Of a DNA stretch of 64,000 bases, positions 25,755-35,140 are shown one piece after another. The position numbers and the translations under genes are program-made. Under the pieces are notes generated by a model. The model made no database searches. It was given only the letters and a program-made list of their open reading frames with translations, and was not told where the DNA came from. Source of the DNA: Planctomycetota bacterium (lineage in GTDB: Bacteria > Planctomycetota > MHYJ01 > WSZJ01 > JACPWG01); contig JACPWG010000101.1 in NCBI GenBank assembly GCA_016197205.1, positions 17,323 through 81,322 on the forward strand, given 5' to 3'. Numbering within the stretch: the first letter of the stretch is position 1; each line of letters begins with the position of its first letter.

Positions 25755-25968
25755 GGTCGAGCGCTGGTGGTGCGTGCGGCGCGGCGCGGCGCGCGAGGCG
25801 GCTGCTCGGGGACTGAGCGCACGGACCAGGGCGGGGGAAGGCATTGCCCCACCGAGGCATTGACAGGGCCCAGCTCGCGTCCTACCCTGAGCCGCCGCCC
25901 CGCTCCGCTCCCCGTGACAGGCGGGTGATCCCGGTCCGGGGCAATTCGCGACACCTGCGAGAGCACCC

Positions 25969-27084
25969 ATGAAAGTCCGCGCCGCCGTCCTCTTCCAGCC
26001 CGGGTCGCCGTTTCGCGTGACGGACCTGGACCTCGCCGAACCGCGGGCCGGCGAGGTGCGCGTGCGCGTGCAGGCCGCGGGCATCTGCCACAGCGACTGG
26101 CACGTGGCCACCGGCGACACGAGGCAGCCGCTGCCGGTGGTCTGTGGACACGAAGGGGCGGGGATCGTCGAGGCGCTCGGCCCCGACGTGCCCGGCTTCC
26201 GGATCGGCGACTTCGTGTCGCTCAACTGGGCGCCTGCATGCGGCGAGTGCTTCTACTGCGCCGGCGGCCGGCCCTGCCTGTGCGAGCGCACGACGAACGC
26301 TGTGTGGGCCGGGACGCTCCTTGACGGCAGCCCGCGCCTGTCCCTGGGCGGAGCGCCGGTCTTCCACTATTGCGCGTTGGCGTGCTTCGCCGAGCGTTGC
26401 GTCGTACCGGCGGGCGCCTGCGTCCCCCTCGACCGGTCGGTCCCGCCGTCCGTGGCCGCGCTCATCGGTTGCGCGGTGACGACGGGCGTGGGCGCGGTGA
26501 TGAACACGGCGCAGGTGCCGCCAGGCGCGAGCGTCGCGGTCTTCGGCGCCGGAGGCGTGGGCCTCTCCATCATCCTGGGCGCGAAGCTGGCAGGCGCAGC
26601 GAGCATCCTGGCCATCGATCGCGTACCGGCGAAGGCGGAGGCCGCCCGCGCGTTCGGCGCGACGGACGCGGTCGCCGGTACGCCCGACGAACTGGTCCAG
26701 GCCGTTCGCGCGCGCACGGCGGGACGCGGCGCCGACTTCGTCTTCGAGGCCGTCGGCGTCCCGGCCGTGCAGGAGCTGTGCATCGAGGCGGCACGACCTG
26801 GCGGCCAGGTCGTCTTCGTCGGCCTGGCACCCATGGGGACGGCTACAAATCTTCCCGGCGCCGTCCTCGTCCGCAAGGAGCTGACCGTGAAAGGCAGCTA
26901 CTACGGCACTTGCCGGCCTGCGCGCGACTTCGCGCGCATCGCAGCGTGGTACCGCGAGGGAAGGCTGGACCTGGAGAGACTGATCAGCCGCACGTATCGT
27001 CTGGACGAAATCAACGAAGCCTATGCCGACATGCTGAGCGGGGCGACCGCGCGCGGGGTGATCGTCTTCCCCGAGGCCCGCTGA
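25969..27084 (+). CDS. Zinc-dependent alcohol dehydrogenase (MDR family)
   Basis: 371 residues. The catalytic zinc ligands are in GICHSDWH and GHEGAG, and the structural zinc site is CGECFYCAGGRPCLC. The Rossmann motif AVFGAGGVGLSII binds NAD(P). Overall organisation is close to class III-type alcohol/formaldehyde dehydrogenases. The substrate cannot be set from sequence alone. No clear neighbour partner; 215 bp of convergent intergenic sequence follow. Confidence 0.88.
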   Translation: MKVRAAVLFQPGSPFRVTDLDLAEPRAGEVRVRVQAAGICHSDWHVATGDTRQPLPVVCGHEGAGIVEALGPDVPGFRIGDFVSLNWAPACGECFYCAGGRPCLCERTTNAVWAGTLLDGSPRLSLGGAPVFHYCALACFAERCVVPAGACVPLDRSVPPSVAALIGCAVTTGVGAVMNTAQVPPGASVAVFGAGGVGLSIILGAKLAGAASILAIDRVPAKAEAARAFGATDAVAGTPDELVQAVRARTAGRGADFVFEAVGVPAVQELCIEAARPGGQVVFVGLAPMGTATNLPGAVLVRKELTVKGSYYGTCRPARDFARIAAWYREGRLDLERLISRTYRLDEINEAYADMLSGATARGVIVFPEAR

Positions 27085-27298
27085 GCCGGCAACCGCACCG
27101 CCTCGATCGGGGGCGCCCGCGCGGCGGTAGGCTCCTGCCACGCGCACGACTTGACCACGCGCGCGGCAAGCGCGAATCCGCGTGGCGAAGCCGCGCTCGC
27201 CGACCTCGTCCTTGCGCCCGGCCTCCCCGATCCGCTACGACGGGCGGCCGTGCTTGCAGACCGGACATCTGGGCCGCCTCCGGGCTCCGGCTTTCTGG

Positions 27299-28294
27299 CT
27301 ACCGATTCACGGCCCCATGGTTGAAGACGTTGGGCAGCAGACCGAGATACGGGTCGTCCAAGTCGCAGTGCAGGACCTCGCGATAGAGCCTCTTACACAA
27401 GTCGCGCGGGGTTGTCACCGGAGTCTCCAAGAGCATCGCGTGCACCTTCGGCATCAGGTCGCGAAGGTTCAGCGCCGTGTCCGCTTCCAGGAGACTTCGC
27501 TCCTCCGGAGAGTGATTGAAGGCCGTCGACGACTCCCGGAAACCGGCCCCGCCGTCTCGAAACGCCGGATTGTCGGTCCAGTCGCTTGGGTCCACAGGTG
27601 CAGGCGCGGCGGGATCGCCCTTTCGTCGAAAGGCCAAGTGGACGGACCTCTCCACGGCCGCCTTCGCGATGGGAGGCCCGGGCGCCTTGTTGACCTCGAC
27701 GGCCCCCTCGAGTGCGACCGAGTGGTAGCTCTTGACGACGTACTCGACTCCAGCGTAGCCTGTGCCTCGCGCCAGCAGCAAGCCGATGCGCATCTGCTCC
27801 AGGAAGGCCTCCGGCGTCAAGATCCCTGGAACGACGTGAACGACCTGCCCTGACGGCGTACAGAAATAGAAGGCGATGTTCCCATTCACCGTCCGCGATA
27901 CCTGCCGCCCATTCCCAAAGTCGATCGTGACCTTCGGCACCGGCGCAACGCTTTGCCAGGCGCACACGAAACTCGACTTCAGGGCCTGAACGATGCGACG
28001 ATCCGAGAACAGCACGGTTCTCGCGAGCCGGGCATTCGTTCAGCAGAATTCGTCGTCGAGCCTTCCGAGGAGCTGCATAAGCATGACGGGCGCGCGGTTC
28101 ACCGTCGCATGCGCCACCGCGGAGTCGAGGTCATTGAACCAGGTGATCCCGTCCGGCGCGCCCCCGTACATGGGACCGACCACGGCCCTCTTGGCCACCG
28201 GCGCAGCGAGCCCGGCCCTCATCCGGCACCCGAGCGCAACAAAGGCACCGATCAGCGCGAGCAGGGCGATCCTTCGCAGCACGGCGGTTTGCAT
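27299..28294 (-). CDS. Thioredoxin-like selenoprotein (in-frame UGA, Cys-Sec motif)
   Basis: 331 residues if the UGA at 28042-28040 is read as selenocysteine (residue 85). Upstream part: ATG 28294 with GGAGG upstream, membrane/lipoprotein-like signal (ALLALIGAFVALGC), then a thioredoxin-fold start (APVMLMQLLGRLDDEFC). Downstream the same frame continues without loss (TNARLARTVLFSDRRIVQALKSSFVCAWQSV, VTIDFGNGRQVSRTV, IAFYFCTPSGQVVHVVPG). The UGA follows a Cys codon at the expected redox-motif position. A 7-bp stem with a 6-nt loop begins 16 nt after it. Termination at UGA would leave an 84-residue stump without a fold. A sequencing error or a true pseudogene are the alternatives. Confidence 0.75.
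28004..28023 (-). promoter_or_regulatory. SECIS-like hairpin downstream of in-frame UGA
   Basis: On the coding strand CGAGAAC-CGTGCT-GTTCTCG forms a perfect 7-bp stem with a 6-nt loop. The loop starts 23 nt after the UGA and has G at its second position, consistent with the published bacterial SECIS consensus. Confidence 0.55.
28040..28042 (-). other. In-frame UGA, putative selenocysteine codon
   Basis: TGC TGA ACG in the coding strand (Cys-Sec-Thr). Both flanking ORFs are in the same frame and together make one protein. Confidence 0.65.
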
Positions 28295-28876
28295 GTCTCC
28301 AGCCTCCAATCGAACTCGGACGTTACTCCGCGAACCGCGCTCACACGGTACAATCCGCGTGCCCCGCGCGAGGCTCCTTGCCGTCGACACGGAACGCGGG
28401 CGCGAACGTGAGGGGAGTCGGGGAGAATGGAGGGCGTGCGTGTGCTGGAGCGGGGCACTGGAGGAGGCCGCGGGTATCCATTCTGTCTCGGCCCGTATCC
28501 GATCGGATACGCCTGCTGGGCGCGGGATCCCTTTGCCGACCTCGCGGAAATGGTGGACCGCCGGGGAAGGGTCGCCGAGGGGGTGAGGAGGACGGGCCAC
28601 CGCACACGCCGAACGTCATGAAGGCTGCGTGCAGTTCCTCTTGAGCTGCTCCCGGTCGTAATGCATGCGGGGCGCGTGACTCCCTTGGGGAAACACGCGA
28701 GAGGCGCGATGACCGAGCGCGCGTGCCGCGGAGCGGTGCGTCAGGGCTGAACCTCGCGCTTGGTCCGAAGCCGGAGGGATGACGGCAAAGGAGGGTTGAA
28801 CGAGTCAGTTCGAAGCCCGAGAGTCCAGTTTGAGCGGAAATCGCCTCTCCAATGGGGCGAAGTTCCCGGCTCGAGA
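28295..28876. other. Intergenic region between two minus-strand genes
   Basis: 582 bp. Frames that remain open here (for example 28341-28955 minus) have no recognisable domain and low-complexity Arg/Pro content. No terminator or strong promoter was identified. Confidence 0.5.
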
Positions 28877-31800
28877 TCACTCCTCTCCGGAGGCATCCTG
28901 TCCGAGGGCTTTCCCGCCGCAACTCAGTTCCTCGGAGATCCGCCACAACGCGCACACCGCGTCCAGGTGCTCGCGAGAACCCGGTTTCGGGGATCGTGCC
29001 ATGTCGACCAGCGGTTCAACCGGCACGTCTGGTCCGAGCATGCTGAGCGCGCTGATCGCGGAGGAACGAACGCCAGAGTCGGTGTCGTTTAGGGCAGCCA
29101 GCAGGGGTTGCACGGCCTCACGCGCCTTAAGCTCCCCCAACGCCTGGGCGGCAAGAGCCCGATGGGATTCCTCCGGATTCTGCAACCTCTCGATCAACGC
29201 TGGAATGGAAGCCTCCGGAGCGCTGTCCGCCAGCAAGCCAAAATCTGCAGCCCTCACGAGAACGGGCTCCCACAAAGAGTCTTTCCGAACGAGAGCAGCG
29301 GCTTCCGAGGATGCCTTCGTGAACGCCTCCTCGAGCCGTCTCGATCTAACCTGCGGGTCAAGCTCGAGCAATGCCCTGGTGAATGCGTCAACACTGTCCT
29401 TCGCGAACCGCTCACCAAGCTTCGACGCCCTGCTCTCAGAAATCATTTGCGCTAGGCTTTGAGTCTCTTCCTGCTTTTCAGGGCGAATCGCAGATGCAAG
29501 AACTGACGACGCGAACCTGCCGCCGACCCGGGCGAGCCCGACAACGGTAGACTTTCGGACGTGCGGGTTTCCATCACTCAGGGCCAGGAGCAACTCCTCC
29601 ACCGACTCGGGTCGTGCGAGAGTTCCTAGGGCGGTGGCAGCGGCGATGCGTACTCGCTTCTCCGGGTCTCGGAGGCAGGGGACCAGCTTGCGGAAGTCTC
29701 CGGGGAATTTGACCTCACCCAGAGCCAGGGCCCCTCCCGCCCGTGTCTCGGCCTCTTCCGCACCAATCGCGGCCAGGGCGTGCACGATGATCTCCAATTG
29801 TCCGAATCGGCGAACAGCCTGCTTTCCTAAGTCGGCTGTCCCCCGGTCGCTTGAGCCGCAGGTCCGGACGAGAAGGGGAACCGCTTCAGTCGCCCGCATT
29901 TCCCGGATTGCATGGAGGGCGAAGTGCTGCACCAGGGTATCAGATGGATCGGAGGCGACCTGCATCAGAGCCCCGAGTGCCGATGGGTCGTTGATCTGCC
30001 CGAGACTGAGGGCAGCCATGCAGCGCACGCCCGCAGGGTTTTTCAAGTCTCGCAAGATCGCAGACAGGCTTGGAACCGCACGTTCATCCCTCACCTTGCC
30101 CAGCGCTCCGATGACGAACGCTAATCCCTGCCAGGGTCCATCCAGGCGAGACAGGTAAGTATCACCAAGGAGGGTCGCCAGATTGCTCCCGGCGATTTCG
30201 CGAAGCAGGTTTCCCCTGAACCAATCGAACGGCTTTGTCTCGCTCCACTCCAAGAAATCTCCCGCAATTGCCGTCTGCATGCCCTTCGGCAGCGCATCCC
30301 CCGCCTCCGCGGCCAGGAGCGTCGCGATCGGGATGTGTTTCCGGAGGACCTCCACGATCCACGGGTGTTGCGGACACTCGGGTCTCTCCCGGATCCGCTG
30401 AATGAATCGTCGCACGGCCTCCGGTCGCTTTTGGATCAGGGCCTGATAGCCGATGCCCAGGCGGATCACCTCCAGCCAGCGCGGGTCGAAGAGTCGCGCC
30501 CAGGCCACCTCCTCAAAGCGCTCCTGGGCGTGCAGACCGGCCGCGGCGAAGAACTCCTGGAAGGTCAGGTGAAGGAAACCCCATGCACCGGCACCCCGCT
30601 CGAGCAGGATTTGGACCTCCTGTCCCGCTCGCTCCAGAAACTTCCGGGCCGCGCGTTCCGCCTCGTCCGGGGAAACCTCGCTGCGCCCGGAGAGGGACTC
30701 CGCCAGCTTCCGGAGGACGAAGGCCTCCGGTGCGACGCCGGCCGGGTAGTGGTGGTGCATCTCCAGAGCAAGGTGGCCGAGGATCGGCAGCGCATCCTCT
30801 TCGTAGGGGATGTCCCGCACGACCTCGCCATGGACCAGGCGCCGAGCGCTCGCCCAGGCCTCGCAGAGCGATCGGGCAAAGACCTCGTAGGCCTGCACCC
30901 GGTGCCGGGGGAGCGTCCCCTCCGCCCGATGGATCAGCGAAAGGGCGGACAGCACGAAGGGGTTTCGCGCGAGCGAGCCTAGCCGCTGCGACGCCTTGAT
31001 CGAGGCGAGGAGTTCCCTTGCCTTCTTGCCTGCTGTCATCGGCTGGGGCGCACCGGTCTCCCATTGGAAATAGGCTCGATCAAAGGCGACCACGTAGCGC
31101 TCAACCTGGACTTCGGACAGCCCCTGCAGGATGACCTCCTCTGCCTCCGGGATCGCTAGCGGCAGGTAGCCCACAGTGCGTGAAGTGGCAACAAGGCGGT
31201 TCTTGCCGCTTTGTACGAGGAATGACTCCAGCCACTGGCGCATCGCGGTGCGCTCGCCTTCACGCACCTCGTCGCACCCATCGAGCAGAAGCATGCCCTC
31301 CCCGGAGGCAAGCCGTTTGCGCAGGAAGGGTAGGACCTGCTCCGCGGGGCCGACGTTGCGCTCGTGGAAGTAGCGGGCAAGGACCTCTTCGACCGAGCAG
31401 GGCCGGCCGTAGCTCGCACGGACGTCGGCCAGGCGGCCGACGCTGACCGGGAGGGGGAGCAGGCGCTCTCCCACGCCGGTCTCCTGCCCGAGCAAGAACC
31501 GCCCCTCCGCCGCGACCACGGCGAGCCATCGAACCAGCGTGGACTTGCCGGACCCTGGGTCGCCAAGCACGACCAGGCGACGGTGCTCGGCAAGCGCGCG
31601 CACGATGGGGAGGGAGGTGCCGGCCAGCTCTTCGATGCAGCCTGGGGCCAACCAGCCGGGGGCATCCCCTTCGGGCGCGTGCGCTGCGAGAGACGTGGCA
31701 GCCGACGCACCCGGGGCCGGCGGCATCGACACGAGCCGCCTGCGCCCCCGAGGGGCCGCCTCCAGTGGGACGAAGACAGCTCGCACGTCCAGGTTGGGCG

Positions 31801-32350
31801 GCTCCTTCCGCGCCAGGCGGAAGCCGACGTAGCGCAAACACCGGATCTCCGGGCCCAAGGCGTACGCGCGAAACGCGGCCCAAAGGTGATGGTCGGGCTC
31901 GAGCGCGAACGTAGCAGGGACTCCGTTCGCCGCGGCGCACGCGGGGAATCCGAAGGCCGGCACGCCGGCCCCGTCGAGTGCGCCGAGGGGGAAGAGCCGT
32001 GCTTGTTCGGCCGGCGGCAGGGCCAGGACCACGTCCTCGCTGACCGCGACCGTGCCTGGGGCGGTGGCCTCCGCAAGCCGCCCGCACCACCGGACCTCGG
32101 GGTGGGCGAGCCGCTCCCGCGCTCCGCGCCAGCTCATCTCCGACACGTGGACGCCGAGCCTGGCGCGGAGGCCGAGTTCGAACCCAGCGCGTTCCCACAT
32201 CGCCAGGGCCATCCGGAACGCGGCCAACGGCACGCCGCGTGGCGTCGGGGCGGTGACGAAGAGGAACGCGACGTCCCCATCCCAGTCGACAGGTTGAGCT
32301 GCGCCGCCGGTTCGAGCGAGGTACTCGACGCCGGCCGTCCAGCGCGCCAT
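28877..32350 (-). CDS. STAND/NACHT NTPase with cyclase-like N-terminus and C-terminal HEAT repeats
   Basis: 1157 residues from ATG 32350 (GAGGG upstream; an in-frame GTG at 32416 adds 22 residues). Residues 1-150 resemble a nucleotide-cyclase homology domain (WDGDVAFLFVTAP, RLGVHVSEMSW, WCGRLAEATAPGTVAVSEDV) without clear catalytic aspartates. The NACHT-type ATPase follows: Walker A VVLGDPGSGKSTL, Walker B MLLLDGCDEVREG, and downstream LARNPFVLSAL and FLHLTFQEFFAA typical of NACHT. The last 450 residues are HEAT repeats (LSLGQINDPSALGALM, ALGELKAREAVQPLLAALND). STAND proteins are signal-activated switches; several bacterial ones (Avs and others) are antiphage. Adjacent Schlafen- and HEAT-protein genes support an accessory defence-like locus. 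Function here is inference. Confidence 0.82.
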   Translation of the reverse strand: MARWTAGVEYLARTGGAAQPVDWDGDVAFLFVTAPTPRGVPLAAFRMALAMWERAGFELGLRARLGVHVSEMSWRGARERLAHPEVRWCGRLAEATAPGTVAVSEDVVLALPPAEQARLFPLGALDGAGVPAFGFPACAAANGVPATFALEPDHHLWAAFRAYALGPEIRCLRYVGFRLARKEPPNLDVRAVFVPLEAAPRGRRRLVSMPPAPGASAATSLAAHAPEGDAPGWLAPGCIEELAGTSLPIVRALAEHRRLVVLGDPGSGKSTLVRWLAVVAAEGRFLLGQETGVGERLLPLPVSVGRLADVRASYGRPCSVEEVLARYFHERNVGPAEQVLPFLRKRLASGEGMLLLDGCDEVREGERTAMRQWLESFLVQSGKNRLVATSRTVGYLPLAIPEAEEVILQGLSEVQVERYVVAFDRAYFQWETGAPQPMTAGKKARELLASIKASQRLGSLARNPFVLSALSLIHRAEGTLPRHRVQAYEVFARSLCEAWASARRLVHGEVVRDIPYEEDALPILGHLALEMHHHYPAGVAPEAFVLRKLAESLSGRSEVSPDEAERAARKFLERAGQEVQILLERGAGAWGFLHLTFQEFFAAAGLHAQERFEEVAWARLFDPRWLEVIRLGIGYQALIQKRPEAVRRFIQRIRERPECPQHPWIVEVLRKHIPIATLLAAEAGDALPKGMQTAIAGDFLEWSETKPFDWFRGNLLREIAGSNLATLLGDTYLSRLDGPWQGLAFVIGALGKVRDERAVPSLSAILRDLKNPAGVRCMAALSLGQINDPSALGALMQVASDPSDTLVQHFALHAIREMRATEAVPLLVRTCGSSDRGTADLGKQAVRRFGQLEIIVHALAAIGAEEAETRAGGALALGEVKFPGDFRKLVPCLRDPEKRVRIAAATALGTLARPESVEELLLALSDGNPHVRKSTVVGLARVGGRFASSVLASAIRPEKQEETQSLAQMISESRASKLGERFAKDSVDAFTRALLELDPQVRSRRLEEAFTKASSEAAALVRKDSLWEPVLVRAADFGLLADSAPEASIPALIERLQNPEESHRALAAQALGELKAREAVQPLLAALNDTDSGVRSSAISALSMLGPDVPVEPLVDMARSPKPGSREHLDAVCALWRISEELSCGGKALGQDASGEE

Positions 32351-32493
32351 CCGGCGGCCCTCGTTGTCGCCTGGCGACGTCGCCACACCCTGCTGCGGCT
32401 CAGGGCGTGCCGCCACGACGATGCCGACCGGGATCGGTCACCCCTCCCCCGCCTCTTCCCACCAGGACTTCCCCGCGGACCCCACGAAGCACC

Positions 32494-33669
32494 TCAGGAA
32501 GAACGAGGCGAGTAGCGGAGGGTGAGTCGGAAGTGGCCCCCGCCGACCTGAAATTCGGGCTCCAGGAGGCCGCGCTCCCGCATCAATCGTAGCATGAGCG
32601 GAACGCCCATGCCGATGCTCTCTCTCCGATTGAGGAGGTTGAGCATCGTAGCGATCGCGGGGTTGCGTCGCTGCGTGGACCCCAGCCGGATGCTGTCGAC
32701 CGTCAGACGATTGAGCAGCTCCCCGGGGTTCTGCAGCTCCACCCGGTCATCGAACACGAAAATGCAGGTCTGCGAGGCGGCGCGATAGTCCCGGTGCGTC
32801 AGCGCATTGAGCAGCGCCTCTCGGAGCACCTTCGGATGAATGCCCCGCTCTGCGCGAACGGGCCCGGTCACATCCGACGGGGAGGGAACGTGCCGCGTCA
32901 GGAAGGCCAGCGCCGCATCCAACTGCTGAGGAAGGCGCCCGCCGAGCTCCTTGCGATCCAGAAATTGATCCGTCACGGCGGTCCCGGGAAAACGGACGAC
33001 CGTCACCCGGGCGTCCGGCAGCCAACGAACAGGATCCTGCGAAAAAAAGAGTATTCCAGTGACGGTCGGGTTTCCGTTTTCATCGACGCAATGGAGGGCC
33101 CGAAGGTATCGGTCGGCCGCGCTACCCGCATCCTCGGCATCGTAGGCGGCCGTCAAGAACTCCCGGACCGCCGCGGGGTCCAACGCCTCGAGGCCCGCGT
33201 CCCGTACCACGCGTTCGTCGAAGTGATGGTGTTCCGACTGAAGCAGCCTCACTAATTCGTCCCGAGTGGCTTCGCGCGACTGCGCGGCATCCCGGACGTA
33301 GTAGACGTGCTCCGTCCGGTACGGCTGATCCGGTGAAAACCCGGGAACTTCCACCACCAGAATCGGGAGGCCCCGACACTCCAGTTTGGCGACCGTGCAG
33401 ATGAGGGTCGGGTGGATATTTTGTCGACAGACCTCACTCACTTGACGAAGAAGCGCGTCAGCCTGTTGGGGGGTGCCGATGCCCGTCGGAGTCCCATCCG
33501 CCTCGACCCCGAGCAGCACATGCCCTCCGCGCGTGTTCGCAAGGGCGGAGATGGCCTTCGCGAGGTCGTGCGGCTTCATCCGGAAACCCGAGTGGACAAC
33601 GCTCTTGAAATCCGCAACGTCGTCTTCGCCGAGGCGGAGCTGCTGCTCCAACTGTTTCGCATTGAGCAC
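32494..33669 (-). CDS. Schlafen/AlbA_2-type ATP-binding protein
   Basis: About 391 residues. The N-terminal AlbA_2 domain starts with VADFKSVV and includes ALANTRGGHVLLGVEADGTPTGIG. The C-terminal part (LREALLNALTHRDYRAASQTCIFVFDDRVELQNPGELL, ESIGMGVPLMLRLMRERGL) is the GHKL-like ATP-binding region common in AlbA_2 regulators. A start at GTG 33669 is favoured by GGAG nine bases upstream; TTG 33684 is the longest possible. Family members are annotated as transcriptional regulators or Schlafen-like nucleic-acid enzymes and are frequent in defence islands. It lies 143 bp upstream of the NACHT gene on the same strand. Confidence 0.8.
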   Translation of the reverse strand: MLNAKQLEQQLRLGEDDVADFKSVVHSGFRMKPHDLAKAISALANTRGGHVLLGVEADGTPTGIGTPQQADALLRQVSEVCRQNIHPTLICTVAKLECRGLPILVVEVPGFSPDQPYRTEHVYYVRDAAQSREATRDELVRLLQSEHHHFDERVVRDAGLEALDPAAVREFLTAAYDAEDAGSAADRYLRALHCVDENGNPTVTGILFFSQDPVRWLPDARVTVVRFPGTAVTDQFLDRKELGGRLPQQLDAALAFLTRHVPSPSDVTGPVRAERGIHPKVLREALLNALTHRDYRAASQTCIFVFDDRVELQNPGELLNRLTVDSIRLGSTQRRNPAIATMLNLLNRRESIGMGVPLMLRLMRERGLLEPEFQVGGGHFRLTLRYSPRSS

Positions 33670-33781
33670 GGACACGCTCTCCAACCCGGGATCGTTGCTA
33701 TCGCCTGGATCCTAGCCGCCCTCCGGTGCAAGCGCAAGTCTCGCGGCGGAGCCGGTGCGCGGGACCCGACTCGGGTCCGTG

Positions 33782-34918
33782 TCATCGCAACAGCTCCACC
33801 GCGCGCCGGGCCTCGCGTACGACGCTGGCGCGTGGGTCGGAGGCGAAGCGCTCGAGGAGGGCGAGGTCCTCCTCCCGGCCGTACTCGGACAGAACGGCGA
33901 GGGCGCCGATCACCCGCTGCCGCGCCGCGGCCGGGTCAGCGAGAAAAGCCAGGGCCCGTCCCCGGTAATCGAGGGACCCGACGTGCTCGTAGAGCAGCCG
34001 GCGTGCCAGGATGCGGGTGCGCACGTTGACGTCGAACGCGGCCTCCTCCAGCTCCGGTCGCGCGCCGCCCCGGGGGAGACGCGCCAGCACGAAGCGCCGG
34101 ATGGCCGGCGCACGGTCCCGCCCGAGGACCGGCCGGAGGCGGTCGAAGACCTCCGCGGGGACCGGCCTCGACCGCGACGCGAGCCGGGCGCAGCGAAGCC
34201 GGACGCGGAGCGACGGGTCGGAGAGGGCCGTCCGGAGGACCTGCTCCAGCTCCGACGGGGCCAACACGACCCGGGCCAGCAGGTCGAGCGCGGCCAATCG
34301 GACCTCGACGTCCTTCGGGTCCTGGAGCGCCCGCCGCAAAGAGTCGGGGTGCTCGCGCAGGGTCTCCTCGATCCGGACCGCGAGCGCGCGATCGGCGCGC
34401 CGCCACGTCTCGAACCGGAGCACGATCGGAAGGCATCGAACAAGGTCCTCCGCGTGCTCCTGCGTCAGCCGGGCCTCGAGCGTTCGACGGGCGAAGGCCG
34501 CGATGCCCGGGACGTGGTCGTTGATGCGGGTCAGCAGGAAACCCATCGACAGGCGGCCGCCATGCACCACCAGCCGGCGGAGAGCCTTCTCCCGCAGATA
34601 GCCGTCGCGCACAGCGGTCGCCACGCCCAGAAGTGCGACGCCCTCCTCGCCGAGCCGCTCGAAGCGTCCCAGGTCGCCGTCCATCAGGCGGTGGACCTCG
34701 TGTCCGGCCGCACGGAACAGTGCCGGGTGCCGTACGGCCCGGTCCAGTTTCGGCAGGTTCCGGATCGGCCCGCGGTCCAGAAGCCGATGAATGGCCCGGA
34801 CGGCCATCGGATCGGGCGACTCGCCGAGGGCGCGCGGAAACCACTGACAAACGGCCGCGGCGACGTCGAAGGAACGGATGGAGTCGTCCAAGAATTCCCG
34901 GGGAGAGGGGACCTTCAT
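33782..34918 (-). CDS. HEAT-repeat protein
   Basis: 378 residues, all-helical, with HEAT-type repeats (VEVRLAALDLLARVVLAP, SLRVRLRCARLASRS, ILARRLLYEHVGSLDYRGRALAFLADP, RVIGALAVLSEYGREEDLALLERF). No enzymatic motif or signal peptide. Such scaffolds bind proteins or nucleic acids. It is the third minus-strand gene of the NACHT/Schlafen block, 97 bp upstream of the Schlafen gene's longest start, which suggests but does not prove a shared system. Confidence 0.7.
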   Translation of the reverse strand: MKVPSPREFLDDSIRSFDVAAAVCQWFPRALGESPDPMAVRAIHRLLDRGPIRNLPKLDRAVRHPALFRAAGHEVHRLMDGDLGRFERLGEEGVALLGVATAVRDGYLREKALRRLVVHGGRLSMGFLLTRINDHVPGIAAFARRTLEARLTQEHAEDLVRCLPIVLRFETWRRADRALAVRIEETLREHPDSLRRALQDPKDVEVRLAALDLLARVVLAPSELEQVLRTALSDPSLRVRLRCARLASRSRPVPAEVFDRLRPVLGRDRAPAIRRFVLARLPRGGARPELEEAAFDVNVRTRILARRLLYEHVGSLDYRGRALAFLADPAAARQRVIGALAVLSEYGREEDLALLERFASDPRASVVREARRAVELLR

Positions 34919-35140
34919 GAGACCTTCCCGGACTCCCTGCAGCGGGAGGATGTGCTAGGCGCCCGCGCAAGAATGACTTCACACTTTCGTGGACCGACCG
35001 ATGCCTGGGGACGCGGGCCTCCCTCCTTCGCTCGCTCGACGCGAGCTACGGAGCGCAGGCCGGCCCGCGCGCATCGCCACGGGAACTGCGACTCGCCGTG
35101 ACTCGGCTAACGATTGTGCCCGAGATTCGTCAAAGGGCCG

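Noticed and set aside
28341..28955. 204-codon minus ORF between selenoprotein and NACHT genes
   Set aside because: Low-complexity Arg/Pro sequence overlapping the NACHT end; no ribosome site or domain.
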